Below are positions 1 to 7,575 of a stretch of 21,501 nt of DNA, piece after piece (within the stretch, counting starts at the first letter, position 1; every line of letters starts with the position of its first letter). The position numbers and the translations under genes were made by a program. The DNA lies in the IMG/VR virus record IMGVR_UViG_3300050139_000304, positions 1 through 21,501 of that record; one strand, written 5' to 3'. Origin of the DNA: a virus. A model generated the notes under the pieces. That model was not told where the DNA came from. It was given only the letters and a program-made list of their open reading frames with translations, and ran no database searches.

Positions 1-55
1 CTGGGAAAATTCATCGTTAAATATAGGGAACAAACCGTTAAAGATCGTTATTCCG

Positions 56-481
56 TCAACCGCGCCTCAGGAGCACGCTCCAGTGGCAGGAACCGGATGC
101 CAGTTCACCGATGATCGTTTCGGTTTTGGCGGTGCCGTCTTTTGCCTGACCCTGGAAGCTGATGGAACTGACCTGCTTCTCCGCGCCGGGGCGGACCATC
201 GTCCCTTTCATGTGGCCATCGGGTGCCACATCCCCGGTGATCACCACCGTGCTCTGAAACGGATCGAAGCCGAATCTCGTCGGGCCGATGTTCATTGTTC
301 CCTTGGTGGCCGCGCCGCAGCCGGGACCTTCCGGCGTCACCTCTCCCACCCAGCGGCCTTCCAGCCCTGCCAGCCGGAACACATGCCCCGACTGAAACCG
401 CTCTCCCAGATCGCGCTCACCGCATGCGCCAATCGTCAGGATCAGCCCCAGCAGGAGGATTTGAGAAAAATTGCGTATCAC
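56..481 (-). CDS. Small lipoprotein of unknown function
   Basis: This 141-residue protein begins with a GTG codon. Its N-terminus is a lipoprotein signal: two early polar residues with one Arg, a hydrophobic stretch (ILLLGLILTIGA), and Cys20 in a lipobox-like TIGAC. The mature part is soluble, rich in Gly and Thr, contains two more cysteines (Cys55 and Cys132), and has no domain I recognise. It is probably lipid-anchored in the cell envelope. It is divergent from the phage operon that starts about 50 bases away, so it may be a host gene at the edge of a prophage or an independently transcribed lysogenic-conversion gene; the window does not decide. The lipoprotein call is well supported by sequence; the function is unknown. 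Confidence 0.6.
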   Translation of the reverse strand: MIRNFSQILLLGLILTIGACGERDLGERFQSGHVFRLAGLEGRWVGEVTPEGPGCGAATKGTMNIGPTRFGFDPFQSTVVITGDVAPDGHMKGTMVRPGAEKQVSSISFQGQAKDGTAKTETIIGELASGSCHWSVLLRRG

Positions 482-531
482 AGGAATATTTACCTTGCCC
501 AGATGCCCCAGAAAGCTGTATCAATTCGTCC

Positions 532-1992
532 ATGATGGAGGAACGCGCGCAGGACGGCACGCCGTTCCCACCCATCCCGACCGACGCATCGTATCCCCAG
601 CGTCAAGGGGAACAGACCATTCAACCAGCGGCGCGGATCAGCCTCACGGAATGGGCCGGGTCCGCCCTGTCTCCGCAGGGCTACACGCCCGCCGCCCATC
701 ATCGCTTGCTGATCCAGGAATTGGAACTGATTGCCGGCGGCGAGACCGATCGCCTGATGCTGCTGCTGCCGCCGGGCAGCGCGAAATCCACCTATGCCTC
801 TATTCTGTTCCCGGTCTGGTGGTTTACCCGCCATCCAAGAAGCTCGATCATTGCCGCGTCGCACACCGCCGACCTCGCGCAGCATTTCGGTCGCCAGGTC
901 CGCGATCATGTGTCCGAACACGCGGAGCTTCTGGGATACCGCCTGGTTTCCGACAACCGTGCCGCCGGGCGCTGGCGCATTTCCACCGGCGGCGACTACT
1001 ACGCTGCCGGCGTTCGCGGTCCCATCACCGGGCGCCGCGCCGATCTGGCCATCATCGACGATCCCGTCAAGTCGCACGCCGAGGCCGACAGCGCGGTGTT
1101 CCGCGAGCTGGTCTGGAACTGGTATCGCTCCGATCTCGTCACTCGCCTGAAGCCCCGCGGGCGCATCGTGTTGATCATGACGCGCTGGCATCAGGACGAT
1201 CTCGGCGGTCGTCTGCTTGCCCGCCAGCGCGACGAGTGGCGCGTGCTGCGCCTTCCGGCGCTGGCCGAGGCGGACGATCCGCTCCATCGCGCCCCAGGCA
1301 TGCCGCTGTGGCCAGAGTGGGAGGACACAGCCGATCTCGCCCGCAAGCGCGCCACGGTGGGCGAGCGGGTGTGGTCGGCGATGTATCAGCAATCGCCGCG
1401 CCCGGCCGAAGGTGCGCTATTCAATGTCAGGCCGATCGTGGTGCTCGACATGTCGCCAGCTTCGCTGCCGGCGCGAACCGTACGTGCCTGGGATCTTGCC
1501 GCCACGCCCAAGCGCGACGGCAACGACCCGGATTGGACCGTCGGGCTGAAATTGCAACGCGACGAGAACAACCGCTTCACCGTTCTCGACCTGATCCGCC
1601 TGCGCGGCGGTCCGCACGAAGTGGAAGCCGCCATTCTGCATGCCGCCAAACTGGACGGAAGGACGGTGGCGATCTCCCTGCCGAAAGACCCCGGCTCCGC
1701 CGGCGGCTTCGTCGCGAGTTATCTCGCTGGCCAGCTTGCCGGGCACAAGGTGATCGTCTCCGCCGAAACCGGATCGAAGCTCGCGCGCGCCACGCCGGCC
1801 GCCGCGCAGATCGAGGCCGGCAATGTCGCCCTTGTCCGCGCTGCCTGGAACCACGCCTTCATCGAGGAACTCAGCGATTTTCCGCACGGCACCAAGGACG
1901 ATCAGGTCGACGCGCTCTCTCGCGCCTTCGCCGCGCTGACCGACACCACCTTACCATCGCGTCGCATGAGCGTGCCCTTCGTGGCGCGGTAG
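532..1992 (+). CDS. terL: Phage terminase large subunit
   Basis: This is the ATP-driven DNA packaging motor that translocates the genome into the prohead and cuts it with its nuclease domain. From the ATG at 532 (a second ATG follows directly) the protein has 486 residues, a normal size. The ATPase domain shows a Walker A (PPGSAKST, residues 80-87), a Walker B (DLAIIDD, 171-177) and a coupling motif (TRWHQDDLGG, about 217-226). The C-terminal RNase H-like nuclease shows AWDLAA (Asp321), KDPGSAG (Asp387) and TKDDQVDALS (454-463). The reading frame is open further upstream to 295, but that part overlaps the divergent lipoprotein gene and lacks terminase character, so I start at 532. The Shine-Dalgarno is weak. 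No small terminase gene is visible next to it; it probably lies outside the window. Confidence 0.95.
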   Translation: MMEERAQDGTPFPPIPTDASYPQRQGEQTIQPAARISLTEWAGSALSPQGYTPAAHHRLLIQELELIAGGETDRLMLLLPPGSAKSTYASILFPVWWFTRHPRSSIIAASHTADLAQHFGRQVRDHVSEHAELLGYRLVSDNRAAGRWRISTGGDYYAAGVRGPITGRRADLAIIDDPVKSHAEADSAVFRELVWNWYRSDLVTRLKPRGRIVLIMTRWHQDDLGGRLLARQRDEWRVLRLPALAEADDPLHRAPGMPLWPEWEDTADLARKRATVGERVWSAMYQQSPRPAEGALFNVRPIVVLDMSPASLPARTVRAWDLAATPKRDGNDPDWTVGLKLQRDENNRFTVLDLIRLRGGPHEVEAAILHAAKLDGRTVAISLPKDPGSAGGFVASYLAGQLAGHKVIVSAETGSKLARATPAAAQIEAGNVALVRAAWNHAFIEELSDFPHGTKDDQVDALSRAFAALTDTTLPSRRMSVPFVAR

Positions 1993-2047
1993 CGCCTCTA
2001 TCACAAGATGCCCGCCGCCAGCCGCGCCCCGGCCCGACAGGAAACCC

Positions 2048-3469
2048 ATGTTCGAAACCATCTGCGATCTGATCCCCCGGGACCAGGACTATCCGCCGCG
2101 CGCCCGTGCGCTGGACATTCTCAAGCGCGTGCTGGACGGCACGTTCTACGACGTGCTGCCAAACCAGTTCCATGAGGAACGTGGTGCCGGTGGCGAGTAT
2201 ATCCCGCTCCGCGACCGCCGCCCCTCCGTCCGTTACGCCCTCAGCCGCATCGTCGTCGAAGACAGCGTCTCGCTGCTGTTCAGCGAGGGGCATTTTCCGA
2301 CGATCGACTGCGCCGACCGCGCGCTGCGCGCCACGCTCGCCGACATCGTCAAGGAAGCGCGCCTCAATCAGGTGATGACCGAAGCCGCCATCCGCGGCTC
2401 TATCGGATCGGTCGCCGTCCTCATGCGCGTGCTGCGCGGACGCGTCTTTTTCAGCGTCCTCGATACGACCTGGTTGACGCCGGTCTGGGACCGGGAAGCG
2501 CCCGATACGCTCGCCTCGATCACCGAGACCTACAAGGTCTCCGGCACGTTTCTTGCTGCCGGCGGCTACGATATCGCCGACCCGACCGGGGAATACTGGT
2601 TCTCTCGTACCTGGGACAATCAGAACGAAACCTGGTTCCTGCCGCAACCGACCGGGTGCGCCGACCAGCCCCAGATCGACGACGCACGTTCGGTTCGCCA
2701 CGGCCTTGGCTTCGTGCCGATCGTCTGGATCAGAAATCTCCCCGGCCTGTCCGCGACCGGCGATGCCAACGACGGCGCCTGCACGTTTCGTGCTGCGATC
2801 GAGACGCAGATCGAGATCGACTACCAGCTCAGTCAGGCCGGCCGCGGCCTGAAATACAGTTCCGATCCCACGCTGCTGATCAAAGAGCCCGCCACCACCG
2901 ACAACGAGATCGTCAAGGGTGTCGGCAATGCCCTGGTGGTCAGCGAGAAGGGGGATGCCAAGCTGCTGGAGATCGGCGGCACGGCCTCGGCCGCCGTCAT
3001 CGAATATGTCCGTTGCTTGCGGGAATACGCCCTGGAAAGCGTCCACGGCAATCGCGCCAGCGCGGACCGGCTGACAGCCGCGCAGTCCGGCCGTGCGCTG
3101 GAGCTGATGAACCAGGGCCTGATCTGGCTCGCCGACAATTTGCGTATCAGCTACGGCGAGGGTGCGCTGCTGCAACTCGCGCGCATGATCCTGCGTGCCT
3201 CCAACGTCTACCGCCTCAAGGTGATGGAGCAGGAGATCGGTGCCCTCGATCCCACCGCGCGGCTCAGCCTGAAATGGCCCCGCTGGTATCCCTCGACCGC
3301 GGAAGACCGTCAGCGCGACGCCCAGACGCTCGCGACCCTCATCGCCTCCGGCCAGATCAGCCGTGAAACCGCCGTCAAGTCGATCGCCGACACCTACGAC
3401 ATCGAGGACGTGCCGGCTGAGCTGGCACGCATTTCCAACTCCCGCAAGAACGTCAGGAAGGGTGTATGA
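2048..3469 (+). CDS. Phage portal protein
   Basis: This 473-residue protein would form the dodecameric ring at the unique vertex through which DNA enters and leaves and on which the tail docks. Evidence is partly positional: it lies directly after the large terminase and before the scaffold and capsid genes. It is also compositional: soluble, mixed alpha/beta, of portal-like length, with a region rich in aromatics and charges (about residues 170-260) and a helical C-terminal half (about 300-400) ending in a basic tail (NSRKNVRKGV). An AGGAAA-type ribosome binding site precedes the ATG. Its last codons overlap the next gene by four bases (ATGA), implying translational coupling. I see no alternative function that fits this position. 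Confidence 0.82.
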   Translation: MFETICDLIPRDQDYPPRARALDILKRVLDGTFYDVLPNQFHEERGAGGEYIPLRDRRPSVRYALSRIVVEDSVSLLFSEGHFPTIDCADRALRATLADIVKEARLNQVMTEAAIRGSIGSVAVLMRVLRGRVFFSVLDTTWLTPVWDREAPDTLASITETYKVSGTFLAAGGYDIADPTGEYWFSRTWDNQNETWFLPQPTGCADQPQIDDARSVRHGLGFVPIVWIRNLPGLSATGDANDGACTFRAAIETQIEIDYQLSQAGRGLKYSSDPTLLIKEPATTDNEIVKGVGNALVVSEKGDAKLLEIGGTASAAVIEYVRCLREYALESVHGNRASADRLTAAQSGRALELMNQGLIWLADNLRISYGEGALLQLARMILRASNVYRLKVMEQEIGALDPTARLSLKWPRWYPSTAEDRQRDAQTLATLIASGQISRETAVKSIADTYDIEDVPAELARISNSRKNVRKGV

Positions 3470-3870
3470 CCGAACCCCAACTTCCCCCCGATCCCGCCGA
3501 CCCGCTGGCCGAACTGCGCGCGCGCGCCGATGCGCTGGAACGCCAGCTCGCCGCGAGCCACGCGGACACCGATGCCCGCGTGATCCGCGCTGAACTGAAG
3601 GCCGAAGCGATACGCGCCGGCATGGTGGATCTCGATGGCCTGAAACTTCTCGATCTCGCCGCCGTGAAGCTGTCGCCGACCGGAGAGGTCGATGGCGCGG
3701 GCGCGCTGATGGCGCGGATGAAGCGGGACAAGCCCTGGCTGTTCGGGGGCGTGTCGTCTTCCTCCTCGTCCACGCCGCCGCCAGCGCAGGCCCCGCGCAA
3801 GAAGCTGGCCAAGGACATGACCGACGCCGAGTACCGCAGCGCACGCGCGGACCTCATCAAACGCCGCTAA
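3466..3870 (+). CDS. Probable scaffolding or internal head protein
   Basis: This 134-residue hydrophilic protein sits between portal and capsid, the usual place of a scaffold. Residues about 15-50 form a charged, Ala/Leu/Arg-rich helix likely to be a coiled coil (LAELRARADALERQLAAS). The middle contains GMVDLDGLKLLDLAAVKLSPTGEVDGA, a pattern like those of small scaffold or GP20-type proteins (alternating short acidic helices). A Ser/Pro linker (six serines then PPP, near residues 96-105) leads to a basic tail ending in IKRR, which could bind capsid subunits. AGGAAGG lies 4 nt upstream of the ATG, and the start overlaps the portal stop. No protease domain is seen nearby. The scaffold role is inferred from position and composition. 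Confidence 0.6.
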   Translation: MTEPQLPPDPADPLAELRARADALERQLAASHADTDARVIRAELKAEAIRAGMVDLDGLKLLDLAAVKLSPTGEVDGAGALMARMKRDKPWLFGGVSSSSSSTPPPAQAPRKKLAKDMTDAEYRSARADLIKRR

Positions 3871-3891
3871 CAAGCTCAAGGAATTTTTCGC

Positions 3892-5214
3892 ATGGGTATC
3901 CAGAATTTCCCCGCCGCCCTTCAGCCGATCATCCAGCAGGGCTTCCTCGAACGCGAGTTCGAGCAGGCACTGCAGTCCCGCCTTGGTTATCGCGCCTGTG
4001 CCGACCGCGAAGACATCGCCGTCGGCATCGGTGAGACGCTGACCAAGACCCGCGCCGGCCTGAAGCCGTCGGTCACGACCCCGGTTCCGCCCGCCACCAA
4101 CACCAACCTCGACAACGGCCTCACGCCCAGCACCTGGGGGATCGAGCAATATACGCTTACCATCAACCACTATGCCGCGACCACCGACCTCAACATGGTC
4201 ACCAGCCGTGTCGGCATCGCCTCGCAGTTCCTGCAGAATGCCCATGTGAACGGCGAACAGGCGGCGCGCAGCCTGGATGAGCTGGCCCGCAACGCCCTGT
4301 TCAATTCCTATTTCGGCGGCAACACCCGCGTGCGGACCACGCTTGGCTCGCCGGGGGCGGCGGTCGCGGTGGACGATATCCGCGGCTTTCTCACCGTCTT
4401 CGTCAACGGTGTGCAGACGCCGGTCAGCACGTCCAACACGCTGACCGTCACCATCGGTGCCAATCCCTACACGCTGCTCGGCGCGGTGACGGATACCACC
4501 AATGTCTCCACCGCGCCGAACGGCATCTCCGGCGTGCTGACCCTGTCCAGTGCCGTGTCGGTATCCGACGGCACCGCCGGCAACAGCGTCACCTCGGCGA
4601 TTGCCTCGGTGATCGTCCGTCCGTCGCAGCGGGGCAATACCTCCAGCCTTCTCGCCGGCGACACGCTGACGATGTCGGCGTTGCTTGATGCGGTGGCCAA
4701 GCTGCGCATGAACGCGGTGCCGGAAATCGACGGCGTCTACAACTGCTATCTGGATCCGGTCTCGGCGCGCCAGCTGTTCGCCGACCCGGATTTCCGTCAG
4801 CTGTTCCAGGGCGCCACCTCGGCCAACCAGGTGTTCCGTCAGGGCATGGTCAACGACTTTCTCGGCCTGCGCTTCATCCCCACCACGGAAGCTTTCGTGC
4901 AACCGCACCCCAGCCTGGCGGGCCTGATGATCCGGCGCCCGATCGTCTGTGGTCAGGGTGCGCTGATCGAGGGCGACTTCGCCGGCATGGCCGCGGAGGA
5001 TATCGCACCCGCCGACAGCATCGTTTCCATCGTCGATGGCGTGGCGATGGTGACGCGCGAGCCGATCGACCGCTTGCAGCAGATCATCGCCCAGTCCTGG
5101 TACTGGATCGGCGGCTTCTGCACGCCGTCCGATACCACCACCAACCCCAGCACGATCCCCACCGCGACCAACGCCGCCTTCAAGCGGGCGGCGATGATCG
5201 AGCATATCGGCTGA
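3892..5214 (+). CDS. Major capsid protein
   Basis: This 440-residue protein forms the icosahedral shell. It follows the scaffold-like gene and has an AAGGA ribosome binding site. The N-terminal part (GETLTKTRAGLKPSVTTP, then TWGIEQYTLTINHYAATTDL at about residues 81-100) and the segment VYNCYLDPVSARQLFADPDF (282-301) look like the E-loop and P-domain elements of HK97-fold capsids of the N4-gp56/P22 broad type. A Thr/Ser/Val-rich beta segment of about 85 residues (about 160-245) separates the two halves and looks like an insertion domain. There is no obvious N-terminal delta domain or cleavage site, consistent with a separate scaffold gene. The capsid call is strong by position, length and composition; the exact subfamily is uncertain. 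Confidence 0.85.
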   Translation: MGIQNFPAALQPIIQQGFLEREFEQALQSRLGYRACADREDIAVGIGETLTKTRAGLKPSVTTPVPPATNTNLDNGLTPSTWGIEQYTLTINHYAATTDLNMVTSRVGIASQFLQNAHVNGEQAARSLDELARNALFNSYFGGNTRVRTTLGSPGAAVAVDDIRGFLTVFVNGVQTPVSTSNTLTVTIGANPYTLLGAVTDTTNVSTAPNGISGVLTLSSAVSVSDGTAGNSVTSAIASVIVRPSQRGNTSSLLAGDTLTMSALLDAVAKLRMNAVPEIDGVYNCYLDPVSARQLFADPDFRQLFQGATSANQVFRQGMVNDFLGLRFIPTTEAFVQPHPSLAGLMIRRPIVCGQGALIEGDFAGMAAEDIAPADSIVSIVDGVAMVTREPIDRLQQIIAQSWYWIGGFCTPSDTTTNPSTIPTATNAAFKRAAMIEHIG

Positions 5215-5236
5215 ACCAGCAGGGAGCGGAACAGAC

Positions 5237-5545
5237 ATGGCCATCGGATCAACCTTGCCGTTCCGCCCAGCCGGAACGGTCGCGCTTGGTGCAACCGCGA
5301 CCTCGGCCAGCGTTCCGCTGGCTGGCGGCGGCGATTCGGTGGTGGTGACCAACACCACCACCTCGCTTGCCTATGTCCGTTTCGGGGCCGACCCTTCGGT
5401 GGTCGCCACGGCGGCGGACATGCCGGTGCTGCCGAATTCCCGGATCATGCTCGGGATCAACACGCTGATAACCAACGTGGCGGCGCTGCTCGCCAGCGGT
5501 TCCGGCACGGTGTTGTTCACGCGTGGTGACGGGTCCTATCTCTGA
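5237..5545 (+). CDS. Small head decoration-like structural protein
   Basis: This 102-residue protein lies immediately after the capsid gene with a GGGAG ribosome binding site. It is almost entirely beta-prone and rich in Ala, Thr, Val and Gly, with no cysteine and few charges. Alternating hydrophobic segments such as SVVVTNTTTSLAYVRFGADP and GSGTVLFTRGDGSYL suggest a compact beta sandwich. Proteins of this size and place often decorate or stabilise the capsid, but some phages put a small neck protein here. Its stop overlaps the next start (TGATG), so the two are probably translated together. The role is inferred from position. Confidence 0.6.
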   Translation: MAIGSTLPFRPAGTVALGATATSASVPLAGGGDSVVVTNTTTSLAYVRFGADPSVVATAADMPVLPNSRIMLGINTLITNVAALLASGSGTVLFTRGDGSYL

Positions 5546-5925
5546 TGTCGCTCACGGATGCGGAAAAGACGGATGCCCGCCGCTTCTGCGGCTATCCCGC
5601 CTATGGCGCGGGATCGGCGGGCTTCCAGAACTGGCGATTCTACCAGGCGTACGGCCTGATGGAATTCCGCCTGAACAACCTCGCTCCCGCCGAGGAAGCC
5701 GTGCTGCGTCGCTACCTCACTACGCTGCTGTCGCTCGAATTCGCCGTTCCCCGATCCGGCGAGAACCTGGACACCGATCAGGCGGCGGTCTGGACCCACA
5801 ACCGCTCGGAGACCGAGGACCGTGCGGCGCTGTTCGACGACTGGCGCCGCCGTCTCTGCGGTTTCCTGGGCATGCCGCCCGGCCCGGCGCTCGCGTCCGG
5901 CGGCAGCATCGCCTTGGTGGTGTGA
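5545..5925 (+). CDS. Probable head-tail adaptor protein
   Basis: This 126-residue protein is probably one of the joining proteins placed below the portal. It is mainly helical in its first half (SLTDAEKTDARRFCGYP, then NLAPAEEAVLRRYLTTLLS at about residues 49-67) with a second helix containing DDWRRRLCGFLGMPPG (about 99-114). The size, helical makeup and position between decoration-like and neck genes match gp6/gp15-type adaptors. The start overlaps the previous stop and the next gene begins one base after its own stop. I do not recognise a specific family, so the role rests on gene order. Confidence 0.58.
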   Translation: MSLTDAEKTDARRFCGYPAYGAGSAGFQNWRFYQAYGLMEFRLNNLAPAEEAVLRRYLTTLLSLEFAVPRSGENLDTDQAAVWTHNRSETEDRAALFDDWRRRLCGFLGMPPGPALASGGSIALVV

Positions 5926-5926
5926 C

Positions 5927-6571
5927 ATGGATCAGAGCCGTTTGCAGGATCGTATCAGCTGGGGCTTGAACGTGGCGGCCCGTCGCCTCGGCGCCTCCGC
6001 CGACGCGTATCGTCCCAACAGCACGGCCCAGCCGCTCGCGCCCGCCAACCGGTTTTTGCGCCTGCATGCCGCGTTCACTGGGCCGGACGGCAAGTTCGCC
6101 CAGCCGAACGGCTACGGCGCGGCGCTCTGGCATGGCGTGTTCGACACCGCCTACACCAGGCCCGGCGACTATCTGGCGCAGGACGGCGCCATCTGGTTCG
6201 TCGCCGCGCAGCAACGCCTGCTGCCCGCGCTCTGCGTCAGCACCAACCGCGTCGTCAGCTTCGTCCGTCCCGCCGCGCCCACGACGAATGGCGTGAACCT
6301 GTATGGCGGTGTTTCGCTCGCCGATGCCACCACGCTGCTGACCCATTGGCCCGCCAGCGTGCTCGGTGCCTCCGGCAGCGGCCATCCGGATGCCGACCTG
6401 CCCACCGACGGCGCCATTCCCTACTGGACCGTTCTGCTGCCCGCGTTTCCCGGCGCGCTGTTGCGTCCGGCCGATCTGATGACCGACGAGCTCGGCCGTA
6501 CCGCCACGATCTCCTCCGCCGAACTGACCGAACTCGGCTGGCGTCTCACCGTCAAGCAGGCGACTACCTGA
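5927..6571 (+). CDS. Probable neck (head-closure) protein
   Basis: This 214-residue protein starts at the ATG directly after the adaptor stop; the frame is open upstream to 5822 but that part lies inside the adaptor gene. It has a helical N-terminus (SRLQDRISWGLNVAARRLGA) followed by a beta-rich core. The core includes the block TRPGDYLAQDGAIWFVAAQQ and then LCVSTNRVVSFVRP, a pattern resembling head-completion or stopper proteins, whose core reads as a short barrel. The stop overlaps the next start (TGATG). Position between adaptor and tail-terminator-like genes supports a neck role. The exact function is inferred. Confidence 0.55.
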   Translation: MDQSRLQDRISWGLNVAARRLGASADAYRPNSTAQPLAPANRFLRLHAAFTGPDGKFAQPNGYGAALWHGVFDTAYTRPGDYLAQDGAIWFVAAQQRLLPALCVSTNRVVSFVRPAAPTTNGVNLYGGVSLADATTLLTHWPASVLGASGSGHPDADLPTDGAIPYWTVLLPAFPGALLRPADLMTDELGRTATISSAELTELGWRLTVKQATT

Positions 6572-7380
6572 TGGCCGATCAATCCGATGTGGAGACGGCG
6601 CTCGCAGCACTCGTCTCCGCCGCCCTCTATCCGAACGGTACCGGCGCGGACAGCGTGCCGGGCATGCCGTGCCGCATCTATCGCGGCTGGCCCAATCCGA
6701 CGGCGCTGGATGCCGATCTCGCCGCCGGCCGGATCAACGTCACCATCTTCGCCGGCGAGGCGGCGACGGAGTTGACCACCCGCTATCCCGAGGAATGGGA
6801 AGTCTCCCCCGTCGTGCCCACGCTGACCGCGACCGTCTCCGGCATTTCCGTGGCTTTCGCGGGCAGTGCCGACGCGGGACAGGCCGCGGGCCTGCTGGTG
6901 GACGGCAAGCCCTACGCCTACCGCGCCGTGGCGAACGATACCCCCGCGCTGGTCGCGGCCAATCTTGCCGCCCTGGTCCGGGCAGACAGCATCGTTACGC
7001 TCAGCGGCGCCATCCTGACCATACCAGGCGCCGGCGATCTGCTTGCCCGCGTGGTTGCCGATGCGCCGGCGATGCGGGAAATCCGCCGCCAGCGTCAGAA
7101 TTTCCGGCTTACCTGCTGGTGCCCGACGCCCGCCAGCCGCGACGCGGCCGCTGTTGCGATCGACACCGCTTTTGCCGCCATGAACTTCATCACATTGGCG
7201 GACACATCGGTGGCACGGATCCGATACGCCGCCAGCACGGTGTTCGACCAGTCTCAGGACGCCTCGCTCTACCGTCGGGACCTGCTTTACAACGTCGAAT
7301 ACGCAACGACCGTCGTCGCCTCGCAGACCTCGATGTTGTTCGGCGTGCTGGCGCTGAATTCCCAGAATCTCACCGCATAA
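6571..7380 (+). CDS. Probable tail terminator or tail-completion protein
   Basis: This 269-residue protein starts at the ATG overlapping the previous stop, because the open frame upstream of 6571 lies inside the neck gene. Residues 1-83 (VETALAALVSAALYPNG, then GRINVTIFAGEAATELTTRYPEEWE) and 166-269 (AMREIRRQRQNFRLTCWCPT, then ARIRYAASTVFDQSQDASLYRRDLLYNVEY) look like the two halves of a tail-terminator fold. Between them sits a beta domain (about 84-165) with GLLVDGKPYAYRAVANDTPA, like repeats used as decorations in phage structural proteins. Its position just before the sheath fits a protein that caps the tail tube and sheath. A 15-bp tandem duplication covers its stop codon. Confidence 0.62.
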   Translation: MADQSDVETALAALVSAALYPNGTGADSVPGMPCRIYRGWPNPTALDADLAAGRINVTIFAGEAATELTTRYPEEWEVSPVVPTLTATVSGISVAFAGSADAGQAAGLLVDGKPYAYRAVANDTPALVAANLAALVRADSIVTLSGAILTIPGAGDLLARVVADAPAMREIRRQRQNFRLTCWCPTPASRDAAAVAIDTAFAAMNFITLADTSVARIRYAASTVFDQSQDASLYRRDLLYNVEYATTVVASQTSMLFGVLALNSQNLTA

Positions 7381-7395
7381 AATCTTACCGCATAA
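7366..7395 (+). repeat. 15-bp tandem duplication across a stop codon
   Basis: Two adjacent 15-base units, AATCTCACCGCATAA (7366-7380) and AATCTTACCGCATAA (7381-7395), differ at one base. The first unit encodes the last residues and the TAA stop of the tail-terminator-like gene; the second repeats them, including a second in-frame TAA. The copy adds 15 bases between this stop and the ribosome binding site of the next gene. Confidence 0.9.
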
Positions 7396-7408
7396 AACTG
7401 GAGTGACC

Positions 7409-7570
7409 ATGGACATGCATCTGGTCGTGGTGAGGCCGTTCGGCGGCCTCGCCCGGGGTGAGGCAATCACCGACGCGGCACGCATCGCCGCGATCCTCAA
7501 CAGCGAGCACGCGGCGAATGTCGTGCGTGTCGGCACTGCGTCCGCCGCGCCCGCGCCGAAGGAGGACTGA
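7409..7570 (+). CDS. 53-residue protein before the tail sheath
   Basis: This short ORF starts at an ATG preceded by TGGAG and encodes 53 residues, MDMHLVVVRPFGGLARGE followed by a helical middle and an Ala/Pro-rich end (SAAPAPKED). Small proteins at exactly this position, just upstream of the sheath, are common in Mu-like and related myoviruses (for example the DUF2635 type), although I cannot confirm membership. The open frame, start signal, matching GC content and lack of alternative coding support it. Its 3' end carries the AAGGAGG Shine-Dalgarno (7559-7565) that serves the sheath gene, so it may also couple translation. The function is unknown. Confidence 0.65.
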   Translation: MDMHLVVVRPFGGLARGEAITDAARIAAILNSEHAANVVRVGTASAAPAPKED

Positions 7571-7575
7571 ACCAC

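Noticed and set aside
1-55. Three CGTTA motifs near the left edge (CGTTAAAT, CGTTAAAG, CGTTATTC)
   Set aside because: Short, unevenly spaced and at the window edge; could be chance or the end of a neighbouring gene.
461-489. Possible promoter (TTGAGA ... GAATAT) upstream of the terminase gene
   Set aside because: The -10 match is poor, and it lies inside the divergent lipoprotein coding region.
490-1392. Long open frame on the - strand opposite the terminase
   Set aside because: It is a GC-rich shadow of the terminase gene, with no domain-like sequence and no start signal.
3394-5361. 655-codon open frame on the - strand across the capsid gene
   Set aside because: High-GC third-position effect; the Arg/Asp/His/Gly-rich translation has no protein-like structure.
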